NCBI RefSeq assembly: GCF_015704895.1
Contig: NZ_JADQWB010000003.1
Location: forward strand, 248,001 to 312,000
Source: Agrobacterium leguminum
GTDB lineage: Bacteria; Pseudomonadota; Alphaproteobacteria; Rhizobiales; Rhizobiaceae
DNA: 64,000 nucleotides
Direction of reading: 5' to 3'
This document shows positions 17,454-28,652 of the stretch, in pieces (the stretch's first letter is position 1; the number at the start of each line of letters is the position of its first letter). The notes beneath the pieces were generated by a model. The model was not told the origin of the DNA and ran no database searches. It saw only the letters and a program-made list of their open reading frames with translations. The translations under genes and the position numbers were made by a program.

Positions 17454-17867
17454 TCAATGCAGCGTCTCTTCCGGCATGTCCGGCGTCGCCCACATTTTTT
17501 CAATGTTGTAGAAGGCGCGGATTTCCGGGCGGAACACGTGAACGATGATGTCGCCGGTATCGATCAGCACCCAGTCTCCGGTCTCGAGACCTTCGACGCG
17601 GGCGTTTCCGAACCCTTCATCCTTCATGTCCTTGAGAAGATGCTCGCAAATCGCCGAAACATGCCTGTTCGACCGCCCGGAGACCACGACCATGTAGTCC
17701 GCAAGCGCCGATTTTCCGGCAATGTTGAGAGAGACGATATCTTCAGCCTTGGAGTCCTCGAGGCTCGCGAGGACGGTTTCGAGGGCATGGCCGGCGGCAT
17801 CGGCGCCACTGTCCTGGCCCTTCGGGATAGCAACAAATGCTCTTCCCTTGGCGTGTACTGTTGTCAG
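17454..17867 (-). CDS. rsfS: Ribosome silencing factor RsfS
   Basis: 137-residue protein if translation starts at a CTG codon at 17867. The core SKAEDIVSLNIAGKSALADYMVVVSGRS... (in part) and the C-terminal DWVLIDTGDIIVHVF with FYNIEKMW are characteristic of RsfS/YbeB, which binds L14 on the 50S subunit and blocks subunit joining in starvation. The first in-frame ATG (17693) would delete the conserved N-terminal half, so a non-ATG start is required. CTG at 17867 has GGAAAGGA about 6 bases upstream and gives MTTVHAKGRAF. It lies between nadD and rlmH. Confidence 0.9.
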   Translation of the reverse strand: MTTVHAKGRAFVAIPKGQDSGADAAGHALETVLASLEDSKAEDIVSLNIAGKSALADYMVVVSGRSNRHVSAICEHLLKDMKDEGFGNARVEGLETGDWVLIDTGDIIVHVFRPEIRAFYNIEKMWATPDMPEETLH

Positions 17868-18010
17868 AGGTTTTCCTTTCCAAGAATGACAAAACAGGTA
17901 CTGGCGACGCGATTCTCTGCGTCACACAATGAAGGTGGCATCAAAGCATTAACTTTTCAAGATATGGACCCTTCGACACCCGGCACATACATCATTTGTG
18001 ATCGAAGGCG

Positions 18011-18595
18011 TCATTTACGACCGTTGCGCAGCGCCGTGGAGCTGAGCGTGGAGCGCGGACCGTGAATGAAAACCCAGGCAGGGGCCGCTTTTTTCCACAA
18101 AACGCCGGCATCGTCCTCATCCACCCGTGCATGGCTGAAGGCCTGCGCCATGGTGGAGGAGAGATAAGAGAGCGTGGAACCTGGCCGATCGATCACGGCA
18201 ATCGGGAATGTCTCGGCGATCCGCCGCCATTTCTGCCAGCGATGGAAGCTTTTCAGATTGTCCGCCCCCATGATCCAGACGAAACGGACATGCGGATTTT
18301 TCGCCTTCACCTTGGCAAGCGTATTGGCCGTATAGCTCATCCCCAGTGATTTTTCGAAGGCCGTCACCTTGATGCGCGGATCGTGGACCAGCTTTTCGCA
18401 GGCGGCGATGCGATCTTCCAGAGACGCTAGCTCCGAACGGCTTTTCAGCGGGTTGCCCGGGGTGACGATCCACCAGAGCTGGTCGAGACCGAGCCTGCGC
18501 AGCGCAATCTCGGCCACAAGCGCGTGACCCGCATGCGGCGGATTGAAAGAACCACCGAACAGGCCGACGACCATGCCGCGCTCCACATGCGGCAT
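18011..18595 (-). CDS. nadD: Nicotinate-nucleotide adenylyltransferase
   Basis: About 194 residues. It converts nicotinate mononucleotide and ATP to deamido-NAD. The nucleotidyltransferase motifs GLFGGSFNPPHAGH (near the N-terminus) and LSSTALR (near the C-terminus) are clear. Start choice is open: ATG 18595 (MPHVERGMVV) is used here; ATG 18574 (MVVGLFGG) has a better ribosome binding site (GGAG); a TTG at 18634 lies 3 bases after proA. It is in the proB-proA-nadD-rsfS array. Confidence 0.92.
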   Translation of the reverse strand: MPHVERGMVVGLFGGSFNPPHAGHALVAEIALRRLGLDQLWWIVTPGNPLKSRSELASLEDRIAACEKLVHDPRIKVTAFEKSLGMSYTANTLAKVKAKNPHVRFVWIMGADNLKSFHRWQKWRRIAETFPIAVIDRPGSTLSYLSSTMAQAFSHARVDEDDAGVLWKKAAPAWVFIHGPRSTLSSTALRNGRK

Positions 18596-18637
18596 GGTGA
18601 GATAACGTCTGTCGAGGCGCTTGTCAGCCGGCAAATA

Positions 18638-19916
18638 TCAGGTCCGTGTCTGGCCGGTGCCATGCACCCGGTATTTGAACGAGGTGAGCTGCTCGACGCC
18701 AACCGGGCCCCGCGCATGCATCTTGCCCGTGGCAATGCCGATTTCAGCACCCATGCCGAATTCGCCGCCGTCCGCGAACTGCGTCGAAGCATTGTGCAAC
18801 AGGATGGCCGAATCGAGTTCGTTGAAGAAGCGCGCGACCACATCGGGATCTTCGGCAATCACCGCCTCGGTGTGGTTGGACGAATAGGTGCCGATATGCT
18901 CGATCGCGCCCGAAATACCGTCCACCACGGCGACCGAAATGATCGCATCGAGATATTCGGTGCGCCAGTCCTCTTCCGTTGCCGGCGTGAGACCCGCCAC
19001 CACGTCGCGAACGGCCTGCGAACCGCGTACTTCGCAGCCGGCTTCGATCAAGGCTTTGACGAGCGGCGTAAGATGCGTGGAAACGGCAGCGGCATCCACC
19101 AGCAACGTTTCGGCCGCCCCACAAATACCGGTGCGGCGCATCTTGGCATTGACGACGATGCGTTTCGCCATGTCGAGATCGGCGGATTTGTCGATATAGA
19201 CGTGACAAATGCCTTCCAGATGCGCGAAGACCGGCACACGGGCTTCCGACTGCACGCGCGCCACGAGGCTTTTGCCGCCGCGCGGCACGATGACATCAAC
19301 CGTACCGTTCAGGCCGCTGAGAAGCGCGCCGACAGCGGCGCGGTCGGTCACCGGCACCAGCTGAATGGCATGCTCCGGAAGACCGGCAATCTTCAGGCCT
19401 TCCACGAGGCCGGCATGGATAGCACGCGATGAATGTTGCGAATCGGAGCCGCCGCGCAGGATGACGGCATTGCCCGCCTTGAGGCACAAAGCGCCGGCAT
19501 CCGCCGTCACATTCGGGCGGCTTTCGTAAATCACGCCGATGACGCCGAGCGGCGTGCGCACGCGCTCGATCTTCAGCCCATTCGGACGATCCCAGGCGGC
19601 GATGACTTCGCCGACCGGATCGGGCAGCGCCGCAACCGAACGGATGCCTTCAGCAATGCCGGCGATCCTTGCATCGTTGAGGGTCAGCCTGTCCACGAAG
19701 GAAACGGCAAGGCCTGCGCTTTCCGCCGCAGCCAGATCTTTCCTGTTGGCGGCAAGGATCGTATCCTTGGATGCCTCAATGGCGGAGGCCATGGCAAGCA
19801 GCGCGCGATTCTTCTGGTCTGTACCGGCGATGGACAACGGTCGCGAAGCAGCTTTCGCCTGAGCGCCGATGGTGATCATCAGCGCGTCAATATCATGGCT
19901 CTGCTTCACGGCCTGT

Positions 19917-19924
<8 letters not shown>
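18638..19924 (-). CDS. proA: Gamma-glutamyl phosphate reductase
   Basis: 428 residues. It reduces glutamate-5-phosphate with NADPH in proline synthesis. The catalytic cysteine lies in [26 protein letters not shown] and [12 protein letters not shown] are family stretches. The ATG at 19924 is preceded by GGATGAGG and overlaps the proB stop by 8 bases, so the two enzymes are translationally coupled, as expected because glutamyl phosphate is labile. An in-frame ATG at 19945 lies within proB and is less likely. Confidence 0.96.
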
Positions 19925-22240
<2,316 letters not shown>

Positions 22241-22283
22241 TCACGAGGTCAAAGACTATCGTGCGGGAAGCCCATGCGCGAGA

Positions 22284-22312
22284 CAAGGCCGGTTTGGATC
22301 AAACCGGCCTTG
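22284..22312. terminator. Perfect 13-bp stem-loop between the acetyltransferase and obgE genes
   Basis: CAAGGCCGGTTTG and CAAACCGGCCTTG are exact reverse complements with a GAT loop, 10 bases after the acetyltransferase stop. No T tract follows on either strand, so it may be a weak terminator or an mRNA 3' stabiliser. Confidence 0.5.
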
Positions 22313-22321
22313 CAATGCTCC

Positions 22322-22915
22322 TCAAGTACGATGCGGCTGAATGAAATCCTCAGCCTTAATCATCGTACCGATATGCGCCACCATGGCGGCGCGCGCCGTG
22401 GCGTAGACCTGGTGGCAACCGGTCACCCGGAAGCCGAGTTTTTCCTGCACGCGCAGCGAAGCGGGATTATCCGCAAACACGCCGGAGTGAAGGGTCACTC
22501 CCGGCATACGGCGGAAGAACCGCTCGACCACGGCGGCCACCGCCTCGGTCATGTAACCCTTGCCCCAGTAGAAGCGGTTCAGCCAGTAGCCGAGATGCCA
22601 CTCGCCGTGCCGCAATTCCACCGAGACGACGCCGATCAGGGTATCGTCGCCGCTGGTAATGGCGAAATCCCAGTCGGGCAGGGTGCCGGAGGTGCGTAAG
22701 ACCAGCCATTCCAGCGCATCCTGCTTGTGGTAGGGCGCGGGAACGCGGGCCAGCATTCTGGTCACGGCGAAATCGCCAAGCGATTCCGCAATGCTGCCGG
22801 CATCGGAAAGCCGCTGCGGCCGCAGCACCAGGCGCTTTGTCTCGATGACAGGGCAGGGGCCGGGCGGCGCCACGGCAGTGGCGGCGCGGCGACGGGTAAG
22901 CTCTATCGTGCTCAT
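22322..22915 (-). CDS. GNAT family N-acetyltransferase (RimJ/RimL-like), second of a tandem pair
   Basis: 197 residues of the Acetyltransf_3 type: ETKRLVLRPQRLSDA at the start, a central GEWHLGYWLNRFYWGKGYMTEA containing the acetyl-CoA loop, and a C-terminal NPASLRVQEKLGFR. Proteins of this group acetylate N-termini of ribosomal proteins or small molecules; the substrate is not evident. The ATG at 22915 overlaps the stop of the upstream paralogue (ATGA). A stem-loop follows. Confidence 0.85.
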   Translation of the reverse strand: MSTIELTRRRAATAVAPPGPCPVIETKRLVLRPQRLSDAGSIAESLGDFAVTRMLARVPAPYHKQDALEWLVLRTSGTLPDWDFAITSGDDTLIGVVSVELRHGEWHLGYWLNRFYWGKGYMTEAVAAVVERFFRRMPGVTLHSGVFADNPASLRVQEKLGFRVTGCHQVYATARAAMVAHIGTMIKAEDFIQPHRT

Positions 22916-23544
22916 CCCATATCCCCCCAGCTCTTCAGCGAAACCCAGGTCTTGCGGTCCAGCCTGTACCATTCGACCGGCACCATGCCGCCCAGCGCCA
23001 GCGAACCGACCATGCCGGAGCCCTGGAACTGGAAACCGCATTTCTGGATGACGCGGCGCGACGCGATGTTGGTGACCCGGCAACGGGCATCGATCTGGTC
23101 GATTTCACGCGTGCGGAAGGCCATGTCGATCAGCGCATGCGCGGCTTCCGTCATGTAACCCCGGTTCCAGTAGGGTTCCCCCAGCCAGTAACCGATTTCC
23201 AGCGTCTTTTCGTCTTCCTGGGGTTCGAGCGCGCAGCAGCCCAGAAACTCGCCATTGTCCATGCGGGTAATCGCATAGACGCACTTGCCAATCTCGCCAG
23301 CTTTGGAGCGTCGCACAAAATCCGCGGCGTCTTTGGCCGTGTAAGGGTGCGGCATACGCGACACCATGGTCGCGATATTGGCATTGTTGGCAAGATGGGC
23401 AAGGGCGTCGATGTCTTCTTCGTGAGGCTTGCGCAAAACCAGCCTCTGCGACAGTAAAACGGGGCAATCGCTCCTCGACCGATCGGGCCTCGGCCGTTCC
23501 TCGGGTGACCGTGATTGGTCAACCCTCAACAATTCAGCTTGCAT
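22912..23544 (-). CDS. GNAT family N-acetyltransferase (RimJ/RimL-like), first of a tandem pair
   Basis: 210 residues with the same architecture as its downstream neighbour: LLSQRLVLRKPHEEDIDALA, LEIGYWLGEPYWNRGYMTEAAHA and NIASRRVIQKCGFQF. The two are probably an old tandem duplication, since they share layout and motifs but are diverged. The first ~25 residues are a charged Arg/Pro/Ser-rich extension, so the true start could be slightly downstream. The gene is separated from rpmA by a terminator-like hairpin yet lies on the same strand, so some readthrough from the ribosomal operon is possible. Confidence 0.85.
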   Translation of the reverse strand: MQAELLRVDQSRSPEERPRPDRSRSDCPVLLSQRLVLRKPHEEDIDALAHLANNANIATMVSRMPHPYTAKDAADFVRRSKAGEIGKCVYAITRMDNGEFLGCCALEPQEDEKTLEIGYWLGEPYWNRGYMTEAAHALIDMAFRTREIDQIDARCRVTNIASRRVIQKCGFQFQGSGMVGSLALGGMVPVEWYRLDRKTWVSLKSWGDMG

Positions 23545-23570
23545 GGTTCAGTCCCTCCTTGGGGTTAAAG

Positions 23571-23603
23571 AAAAAGGGGAGTTGGGTGGTGCCCCATCTC
23601 CCC
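23571..23603 (-). terminator. Intrinsic terminator of rplU-rpmA
   Basis: On the minus strand: GGGGAG and GGG pair with CCC and CTCCCC across a short loop, followed by TTTTTC. It is placed between rpmA and the acetyltransferase pair. Confidence 0.7.
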
Positions 23604-23675
23604 TGTTTTCTTGACTGAACCTGATACGTCTCAGCCGGGTCGATGGGACACCGGCTGCATATGACGCTTACCGGC

Positions 23676-23945
23676 TTATTCTGCGGCTTCCGCTTTCGGG
23701 GCCACGGATACGAATACGCGGCCGTTGGCCTTCGTACGGAAGTTCACGTTACCTGCGGTCAGTGCGAAAATCGTGTGGTCCTTGCCGATGCCAACATTGG
23801 CGCCCGGATGCCACTGCGTGCCGCGCTGACGCAGAATAATGTTGCCTGGAATGACAGCTTCGCCGCCGAACTTCTTTACGCCAAGGCGCTTGGATTCGGA
23901 ATCGCGACCGTTACGCGAGGAACCGCCAGCTTTTTTGTGTGCCAT
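23676..23945 (-). CDS. rpmA: 50S ribosomal protein L27
   Basis: 89 residues beginning [20 protein letters not shown], the conserved L27 N-terminus that reaches the peptidyl-transferase centre, followed by [20 protein letters not shown]. It carries a short Ala/Glu tail. It lies 40 bases downstream of rplU in the usual rplU-rpmA order. Confidence 0.98.
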
Positions 23946-23985
23946 TGGAGTTCTCCTTTAAACCTTGTTTCCCGTGTCGCGCCGA

Positions 23986-24300
23986 TCAGGCAGCAACGAT
24001 GTCCGTGATGCGGACGACAGTGTGATGCTGACGATGGCCGCGCGAACGCTTGGAGTTCTGACGACGACGCTTCTTGAAGGCGATGACCTTCTTGCCGCGA
24101 TTGTGCTCGACAACTTCAGCCTTGACGATGGCGCCCTTGACAAAGGGAGCACCGAACTTGGCGTCGGCGCCTTCGCCAACAACGAGAACTTCGGTGAATT
24201 CTACAGTTGCGCCTGCCTCTGCTTCCAGCTTTTCGATGGTCAGCACGGCGTCGGCCGCTACGCGGTACTGCTTACCGCCGGTCTTGATGACTGCGAACAT
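23986..24300 (-). CDS. rplU: 50S ribosomal protein L21
   Basis: 104 residues, [20 protein letters not shown] at the N-terminus and the basic [17 protein letters not shown] stretch that binds 23S rRNA. First gene of the rplU-rpmA operon, with AAAGGA upstream of the ATG and a leader of about 170 bases from the predicted promoter. Confidence 0.98.
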   Translation of the reverse strand: MFAVIKTGGKQYRVAADAVLTIEKLEAEAGATVEFTEVLVVGEGADAKFGAPFVKGAIVKAEVVEHNRGKKVIAFKKRRRQNSKRSRGHRQHHTVVRITDIVAA

Positions 24301-24630
24301 TTTTTATCCTTTCATGTTCGTTCCGGCTCTGCCCGCAAATGCAAGCTGGCCGTCTTTTTATCAGTCGGAGTAGCGGAAATCCGTCAGGACTGAATGCCCC
24401 TTTGAATGTCTGCCGGTGAAGCCGCCTTTTGAGGGGCGGAATAAACAGAAGGCGCACTACGCCATCAATTTGGGTGCCGATTACGCGAGACGCCCGTTTA
24501 TGTCAAGATGACGACGGCTTGAAAAGTAACTGTAACGCCAAGAATTTCATGCTTTTTCGGCAGGTGAAGCAGTCGGGTCTCGAAATTTGTCCAGCAAGTG
24601 TTTATATGGGCCTTCCAACAAGGAGCAGAA
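24301..24630. other. Divergent intergenic region rplU / zincin-like gene
   Basis: 330 bases. It contains the rplU promoter (24478-24506) and, in the rplU leader, a small hairpin CCGCC...GGCGG near 24422-24440. The plus-strand gene has a good AAGGAG before its ATG, but I see no obvious promoter for it. Confidence 0.5.
24478..24506 (-). promoter_or_regulatory. Predicted promoter of rplU-rpmA
   Basis: Minus strand TTGACA (24506-24501), a 17-base spacer, then TAATCG (24483-24478). The -35 is consensus and the spacing ideal. Confidence 0.5.
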
Positions 24631-25071
24631 ATGGCCCGCATAGACCAGACCGACGATTGGCGGGACCGCCATGCGCCGACACTTTCCGCCTTCGAGTCGC
24701 TTGCGATCGAGGCATATGGCCACCTGCCGGAAGAATTTCGCGCACTGACGAAAGATCTCGTCATCGAGATCGCCGATTTTCCGACCGATGACGTGTTCGA
24801 GGACATGGCGCTCGAAACACCCTTCGATCTTCTCGGACTGTTCGAAGGACGCGGCATCTCCGAACGTTTCACCATGGAAACGGGTGAGATGGTGAACCGC
24901 ATCACGCTTTATCGCCGTCCCATTCTCGACTACTGGGCCGAGAACGAGGAGACGCTGGGCGATATCATCACCCATGTCCTCATCCACGAAATCGGCCACC
25001 ATTTCGGCCTGTCGGACGACGACATGGAGCGGATCGAAGAAAGCGCCGACGAGGCCGCCGCCGATCGCTGA
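24631..25071 (+). CDS. Metallopeptidase family protein (zincin-like, DUF1025 type)
   Basis: 146 residues. The C-terminal region has TLGDIITHVLIHEIGHHFGLSDDDM (in part), where HEIGH is an HExxH zinc motif followed by the HHFGLSDD pattern typical of the zincin-like metallopeptidase family. Proteolytic activity is generally unproven in this family. No signal peptide, so cytoplasmic. The ATG at 24631 follows AAGGAG. It stands alone between divergent rplU and a convergent DUF1737 gene. Confidence 0.8.
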   Translation: MARIDQTDDWRDRHAPTLSAFESLAIEAYGHLPEEFRALTKDLVIEIADFPTDDVFEDMALETPFDLLGLFEGRGISERFTMETGEMVNRITLYRRPILDYWAENEETLGDIITHVLIHEIGHHFGLSDDDMERIEESADEAAADR

Positions 25072-25090
25072 TCGGGGCGGCTACCGCCGC

Positions 25091-25297
25091 TCACTGCTCG
25101 CCGAGCTTCATATCCGGATGGTATTCCTTGCCCTCGACCACCTTGGTCACGGCCTGGCCGCAATGCATGACGCCGCTTGCGGCGTTAAAGGCATAGCTCG
25201 GCGAACCCGCGAGTTCCCATCCCTTGTTCAGCGCCTCGGTGACCCGGTGACAGAATTTCGCGTCGTCGGGACCGGTTATGAAACGATAGACCTTCAC
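25091..25297 (-). CDS. DUF1737 domain protein
   Basis: 68 residues, MKVYRFITGPDDAKFCHRVTEALNKGW at the N-terminus, matching the small DUF1737 family of unknown function. Its start overlaps the stop of the CitE-like gene (ATGA), so the two are co-translated. Nothing in the sequence suggests a catalytic role. Confidence 0.75.
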   Translation of the reverse strand: MKVYRFITGPDDAKFCHRVTEALNKGWELAGSPSYAFNAASGVMHCGQAVTKVVEGKEYHPDMKLGEQ

Positions 25298-26205
25298 GTC
25301 TTATTTGCCTCTCTTTGTGCGATGATATCGGCCATGGCGACCAGCCTTTCGGCCTGCCCCACATGCAGCCGTTCGATCATCCGCCCGTTCATGTTAATGA
25401 CGTTCAATTCCACAGATTCGGGTTTTGCGAAAGCGGCAATGATCTCGCGGGCTTCCGCAACAGCGGCGTCGTCTGGGGCAAAGCGCCGGTTGGCCGGCTC
25501 GATCTGTGCCGGGTGGATCAGCATCTTGCCATCGAACCCCATGGCGCGACCCTGCTCACATTCGGCTTCGAAAGCGGCGATATCGCGGAAATCGTTCGAG
25601 ACGCTGTCGATGACATCCAGACCATAGGCACGGGCGGCAAGCACCACCTGCATCATCCAGGGCACGAGATAAGTGCGTCCAGGAAGGGCCGGCACCCGCG
25701 TTGCCTTACGCAGATCGTTGAGCCCGATGACAAAAGCCGAAAGCCGCGCATCCGGCGTATGGGCCGCGTCAGCAATTGAGGCGGCATTCAGGACACCAAG
25801 CGGCGTTTCGATCATCGCCCAGATTTTCAGGTGCTCCGGCACATCCGCCTCGGCCAGAAGATCGGCCACCTCGTGAATATCGGCCGGCTGCTCCACCTTC
25901 GGCAAAAGAATTGCATCCGGCCGGCAGGAAAGCACAAGCTGCAAATCCGCCTTCCCATCCGGCGTGGAAAGCGGGTTGATGCGGACAATGGTCTCGCCTG
26001 CTGCAAAAGGCGCTTCCGAAAACAGCTTTTGCAGATTGTCCCGCGCCTCGTCCTTCATCCCGGCTGCGACCGAATCCTCCAGATCGAGGATCACTCCGTC
26101 ACAATCGAGATCGCGGATTTTTTCCAGTGCCCGGACATTGATGGCCGGCACGGAGAGCAACGAACGACGTGGTCTCACAAGAATATTTTCGGAAAAGTTG
26201 ACCAT
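25294..26205 (-). CDS. HpcH/HpaI aldolase / CitE-like CoA-ester lyase
   Basis: 303-residue TIM-barrel protein of the CitE family: RPRRSLLSVPAIN, the metal and substrate region DGVILDLEDSVA (about residues 36-47), WAMIETPLGVLNA and FDGKMLIHPAQI near 220-231. Relatives cleave or hydrolyse malyl-CoA or methylmalyl-CoA type esters. It is a stand-alone protein without the citrate lyase partners, so malyl-CoA lyase or thioesterase activity is more likely than citrate lyase; which of these is undecided. It is coupled to a DUF1737 gene. Confidence 0.82.
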   Translation of the reverse strand: MVNFSENILVRPRRSLLSVPAINVRALEKIRDLDCDGVILDLEDSVAAGMKDEARDNLQKLFSEAPFAAGETIVRINPLSTPDGKADLQLVLSCRPDAILLPKVEQPADIHEVADLLAEADVPEHLKIWAMIETPLGVLNAASIADAAHTPDARLSAFVIGLNDLRKATRVPALPGRTYLVPWMMQVVLAARAYGLDVIDSVSNDFRDIAAFEAECEQGRAMGFDGKMLIHPAQIEPANRRFAPDDAAVAEAREIIAAFAKPESVELNVINMNGRMIERLHVGQAERLVAMADIIAQREANKT

Positions 26206-26315
26206 GCCGCACTTGTGTCAAGCTTTTGTGACATCTGCAAGCTGACAATCCACTGAATCCTCTTGCAAGCCGGAAGAAGAAGGCCCACATTCGTCTGGAT
26301 AGAAAGGTTTGGATC

Positions 26316-26546
26316 ATGCAAGGCATACGTTCGTTTTTCATCGCCGCATCCGGCATTGCAATTCTGGCGATAGTCGCCCTGTTCACCGCGTCGCTTACGG
26401 TCGCTTTCATCGGCGTGCTCGCGGTTCTCAGTGCTGCCCGCCTGCTTTCCGCGCGTCTGAAGCCGGCCCCCATTCCGGTCAAGCCCCGTAACCAGCGCGA
26501 TATGCGCGTCTGGAACGACGGTAAGGGCACGATTATCGATCTCTGA
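26316..26546 (+). CDS. Small hypothetical membrane protein
   Basis: 76 residues with two close hydrophobic segments (about residues 6-24 and 26-44), then a basic Pro-rich stretch (KPAPIPVKPRNQRDMRV) and an acidic tail. GAAAGG lies upstream of the ATG. I do not recognise a characterised family. The composition is like its neighbours, and the hydrophobic profile supports it as a real gene. Confidence 0.65.
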   Translation: MQGIRSFFIAASGIAILAIVALFTASLTVAFIGVLAVLSAARLLSARLKPAPIPVKPRNQRDMRVWNDGKGTIIDL

Positions 26547-26712
26547 GATCGTCTCAAGTCGGCAAAAATGCCAGAGCGCCGAGCGCGGCGTACCGAAGAA
26601 CGCGGGTTTGCGCTTCTAAAGTGATGAGTTTTGCAGTATTTCCCGGCAGAACACGTCCGGTGGGCCTTAACCAGCCCCGGATTTGGTTGAAGGGAAACAC
26701 GGGAAGCGACAG

Positions 26713-27318
26713 ATGGAAAAATTCACCAAGCTGACGGGCGTTGCCGCGCCCATGCCGGTGGTCAATATCGACACCGATATGATCATTCCGAAAGACTATC
26801 TGAAGACCATCAAGCGCACCGGCCTCGGCAAGGGCCTCTTCGCCGAGTCGCGTTATCTCGAGGATAGTTCGCCCAATCCGGATTTCGTACTGAACAAGCC
26901 CGCCTACCAGAACGCCCAGATTCTTGTCGCGGGTGACAATTTCGGTTGCGGCTCCTCGCGCGAACATGCGCCATGGGCCCTTCTCGATTTCGGCATCCGC
27001 TGCGTGATCTCCACCAGCTTCGCCGACATCTTCTACAATAACTGTTTCAAGAACGGCATCCTGCCGATCGTCGTCAGCCCCGAGAACCTCGAAAAGCTGC
27101 TGGACGATGCGTCGCGCGGATCGAATGCCGTTCTGTCCATCGATCTGGAAAGTCAGGAAATCAGCGGTCCCGATGGCGGTACGATCACCTTCGAGATCGA
27201 TGAATTCAAGCGCCATTGCATGCTGAACGGTCTGGACGATATCGGCCTGACGCTCGAACATTCGGGCGCTATCGACACCTTCGAAAAGGCAAACGCCTCG
27301 GTCCGCCCCTGGGCCTGA
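26713..27318 (+). CDS. leuD: 3-isopropylmalate dehydratase small subunit
   Basis: 201 residues. It partners LeuC to isomerise 2- to 3-isopropylmalate in leucine synthesis. [33 protein letters not shown] and [20 protein letters not shown] are conserved LeuD signatures. The ATG at 26713 gives the family length; the in-frame ATG at 26683 lacks support. leuC is not in the window, so this subunit is encoded apart from its partner, which is common in Rhizobiaceae. A terminator follows before leuB. Confidence 0.96.
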   Translation: MEKFTKLTGVAAPMPVVNIDTDMIIPKDYLKTIKRTGLGKGLFAESRYLEDSSPNPDFVLNKPAYQNAQILVAGDNFGCGSSREHAPWALLDFGIRCVISTSFADIFYNNCFKNGILPIVVSPENLEKLLDDASRGSNAVLSIDLESQEISGPDGGTITFEIDEFKRHCMLNGLDDIGLTLEHSGAIDTFEKANASVRPWA

Positions 27319-27337
27319 GCACATTTCTGCTCTTCAA

Positions 27338-27377
27338 AAAAGCCGATCCCGTACCAAACCGTACCGGATCGGCTTTT
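27338..27377 (+). terminator. Intrinsic terminator after leuD
   Basis: AAAAGCCGATCC pairs with GGATCGGCTTTT, with an inner GTAC/GTAC pairing around the loop and a T run. leuB therefore probably has its own promoter within 27378-27520. Confidence 0.8.
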
Positions 27378-27539
27378 GCTTTGCTTGAAAAGCCCTTGAG
27401 GCGGAGATAAGAGACCTCCCATCCCGTCCGGCTGCGACACGATTTGCCATGTTTAGGACGGAATGAGTTTGACGCCGCGCTCGCCGCAATCGAAAACCCT
27501 TCAGGATGTTTTTCGGCGCGCCGCCCAAGGAGGGTTCTC

Positions 27540-28652
27540 ATGACAGTTCGTTCGCTTTTCCTTCTGCCCGGTGACGGTATCGGCCCCGAAGCCATGGCCG
27601 AAGTCCGCAAGCTGATCGATTATATGAACAGCGCGCACAATGCCGGTTTCACCGTCTCGGAAGGTCTGGTCGGCGGCTCTGCCTATGACGCCCATGGCGT
27701 GGCGATTTCCGATGCGGATATGGAAAAGGCGCTTGCCGCCGATGCGATCCTGTTCGGCGCCGTCGGCGGCCCGAAATGGGATGGCGTGCCCTACGAGCAC
27801 CGCCCGGAAGCCGGCCTGCTGCGTCTGCGCAAGGATCTCGAACTTTTCGCCAATTTGCGCCCCGCCATCTGCTACCCGGCACTTGCCGCCGCCTCTTCGC
27901 TGAAGCCGGAACTGGTCGAAGGCCTCGATATCCTCATCGTCCGAGAGCTGACGGGCGGCGTTTATTTCGGTGAACCGAAACAGATCATCGATCTCGGCAA
28001 CGGCCAGAAGCGCGGCATCGACACGCAGATCTACGACACTTTCGAAATCGAGCGCATCGCCAGCGTCGCTTTCGAACTGGCCCGCACCCGCGACAACCGC
28101 GTCTGCTCGATGGAAAAGCGCAACGTGATGAAATCCGGCGTGCTGTGGAACCAGGTGGTCACCGAAACCCACGCCGCCAAGTTCAAGGATGTTCAACTGG
28201 AACATATGCTGGCGGATGCCGGCGGCATGCAGCTGGTGCGCAAGCCCAAGCAGTTCGACGTGATTGTCACCGACAACCTCTTTGGCGACATGCTCTCCGA
28301 CGTCGCCGCCATGCTCACCGGCTCGCTCGGCATGTTGCCCTCCGCTTCGCTTGGCGCGCCTGACGCCAAGACCGGCAAGCGCAAGGCCATGTACGAGCCG
28401 GTCCACGGTTCGGCCCCGGATATTGCCGGCAAGGGCATCGCCAACCCCATCGCCATGATCGCGTCCTTCGCCATGTGCCTGCGTTACTCGTTCAACATGG
28501 TGGATGAGGCAACAAAGCTCGAAACAGCGATCGCAAACGTGCTCGACAAGGGCATCCGCACCGCCGACATCATGGCCGAGGGCAGCCGCCAGGTCGGCAC
28601 CTCCGAAATGGGCGACGCGGTTCTCGCCGAATTCAAGGCGCTTTCGGCGTAA
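27540..28652 (+). CDS. leuB: 3-isopropylmalate dehydrogenase
   Basis: 370 residues. Oxidative decarboxylation of 3-isopropylmalate with [20 protein letters not shown] at the N-terminus, [26 protein letters not shown] (metal-binding aspartates) and [18 protein letters not shown] (NAD site) are all present. AAGGAGG precedes ATG 27540. The 3' end overlaps the convergent cytochrome c peroxidase gene by 20 bases. Confidence 0.97.
   Translation: MTVRSLFLLPGDGIGPEAMAEVRKLIDYMNSAHNAGFTVSEGLVGGSAYDAHGVAISDADMEKALAADAILFGAVGGPKWDGVPYEHRPEAGLLRLRKDLELFANLRPAICYPALAAASSLKPELVEGLDILIVRELTGGVYFGEPKQIIDLGNGQKRGIDTQIYDTFEIERIASVAFELARTRDNRVCSMEKRNVMKSGVLWNQVVTETHAAKFKDVQLEHMLADAGGMQLVRKPKQFDVIVTDNLFGDMLSDVAAMLTGSLGMLPSASLGAPDAKTGKRKAMYEPVHGSAPDIAGKGIANPIAMIASFAMCLRYSFNMVDEATKLETAIANVLDKGIRTADIMAEGSRQVGTSEMGDAVLAEFKALSA

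Noticed and set aside
26713..28652. leuD and leuB read as a single operon
   Set aside because: A strong intrinsic terminator lies between them at 27338-27377, so separate transcription is more likely.
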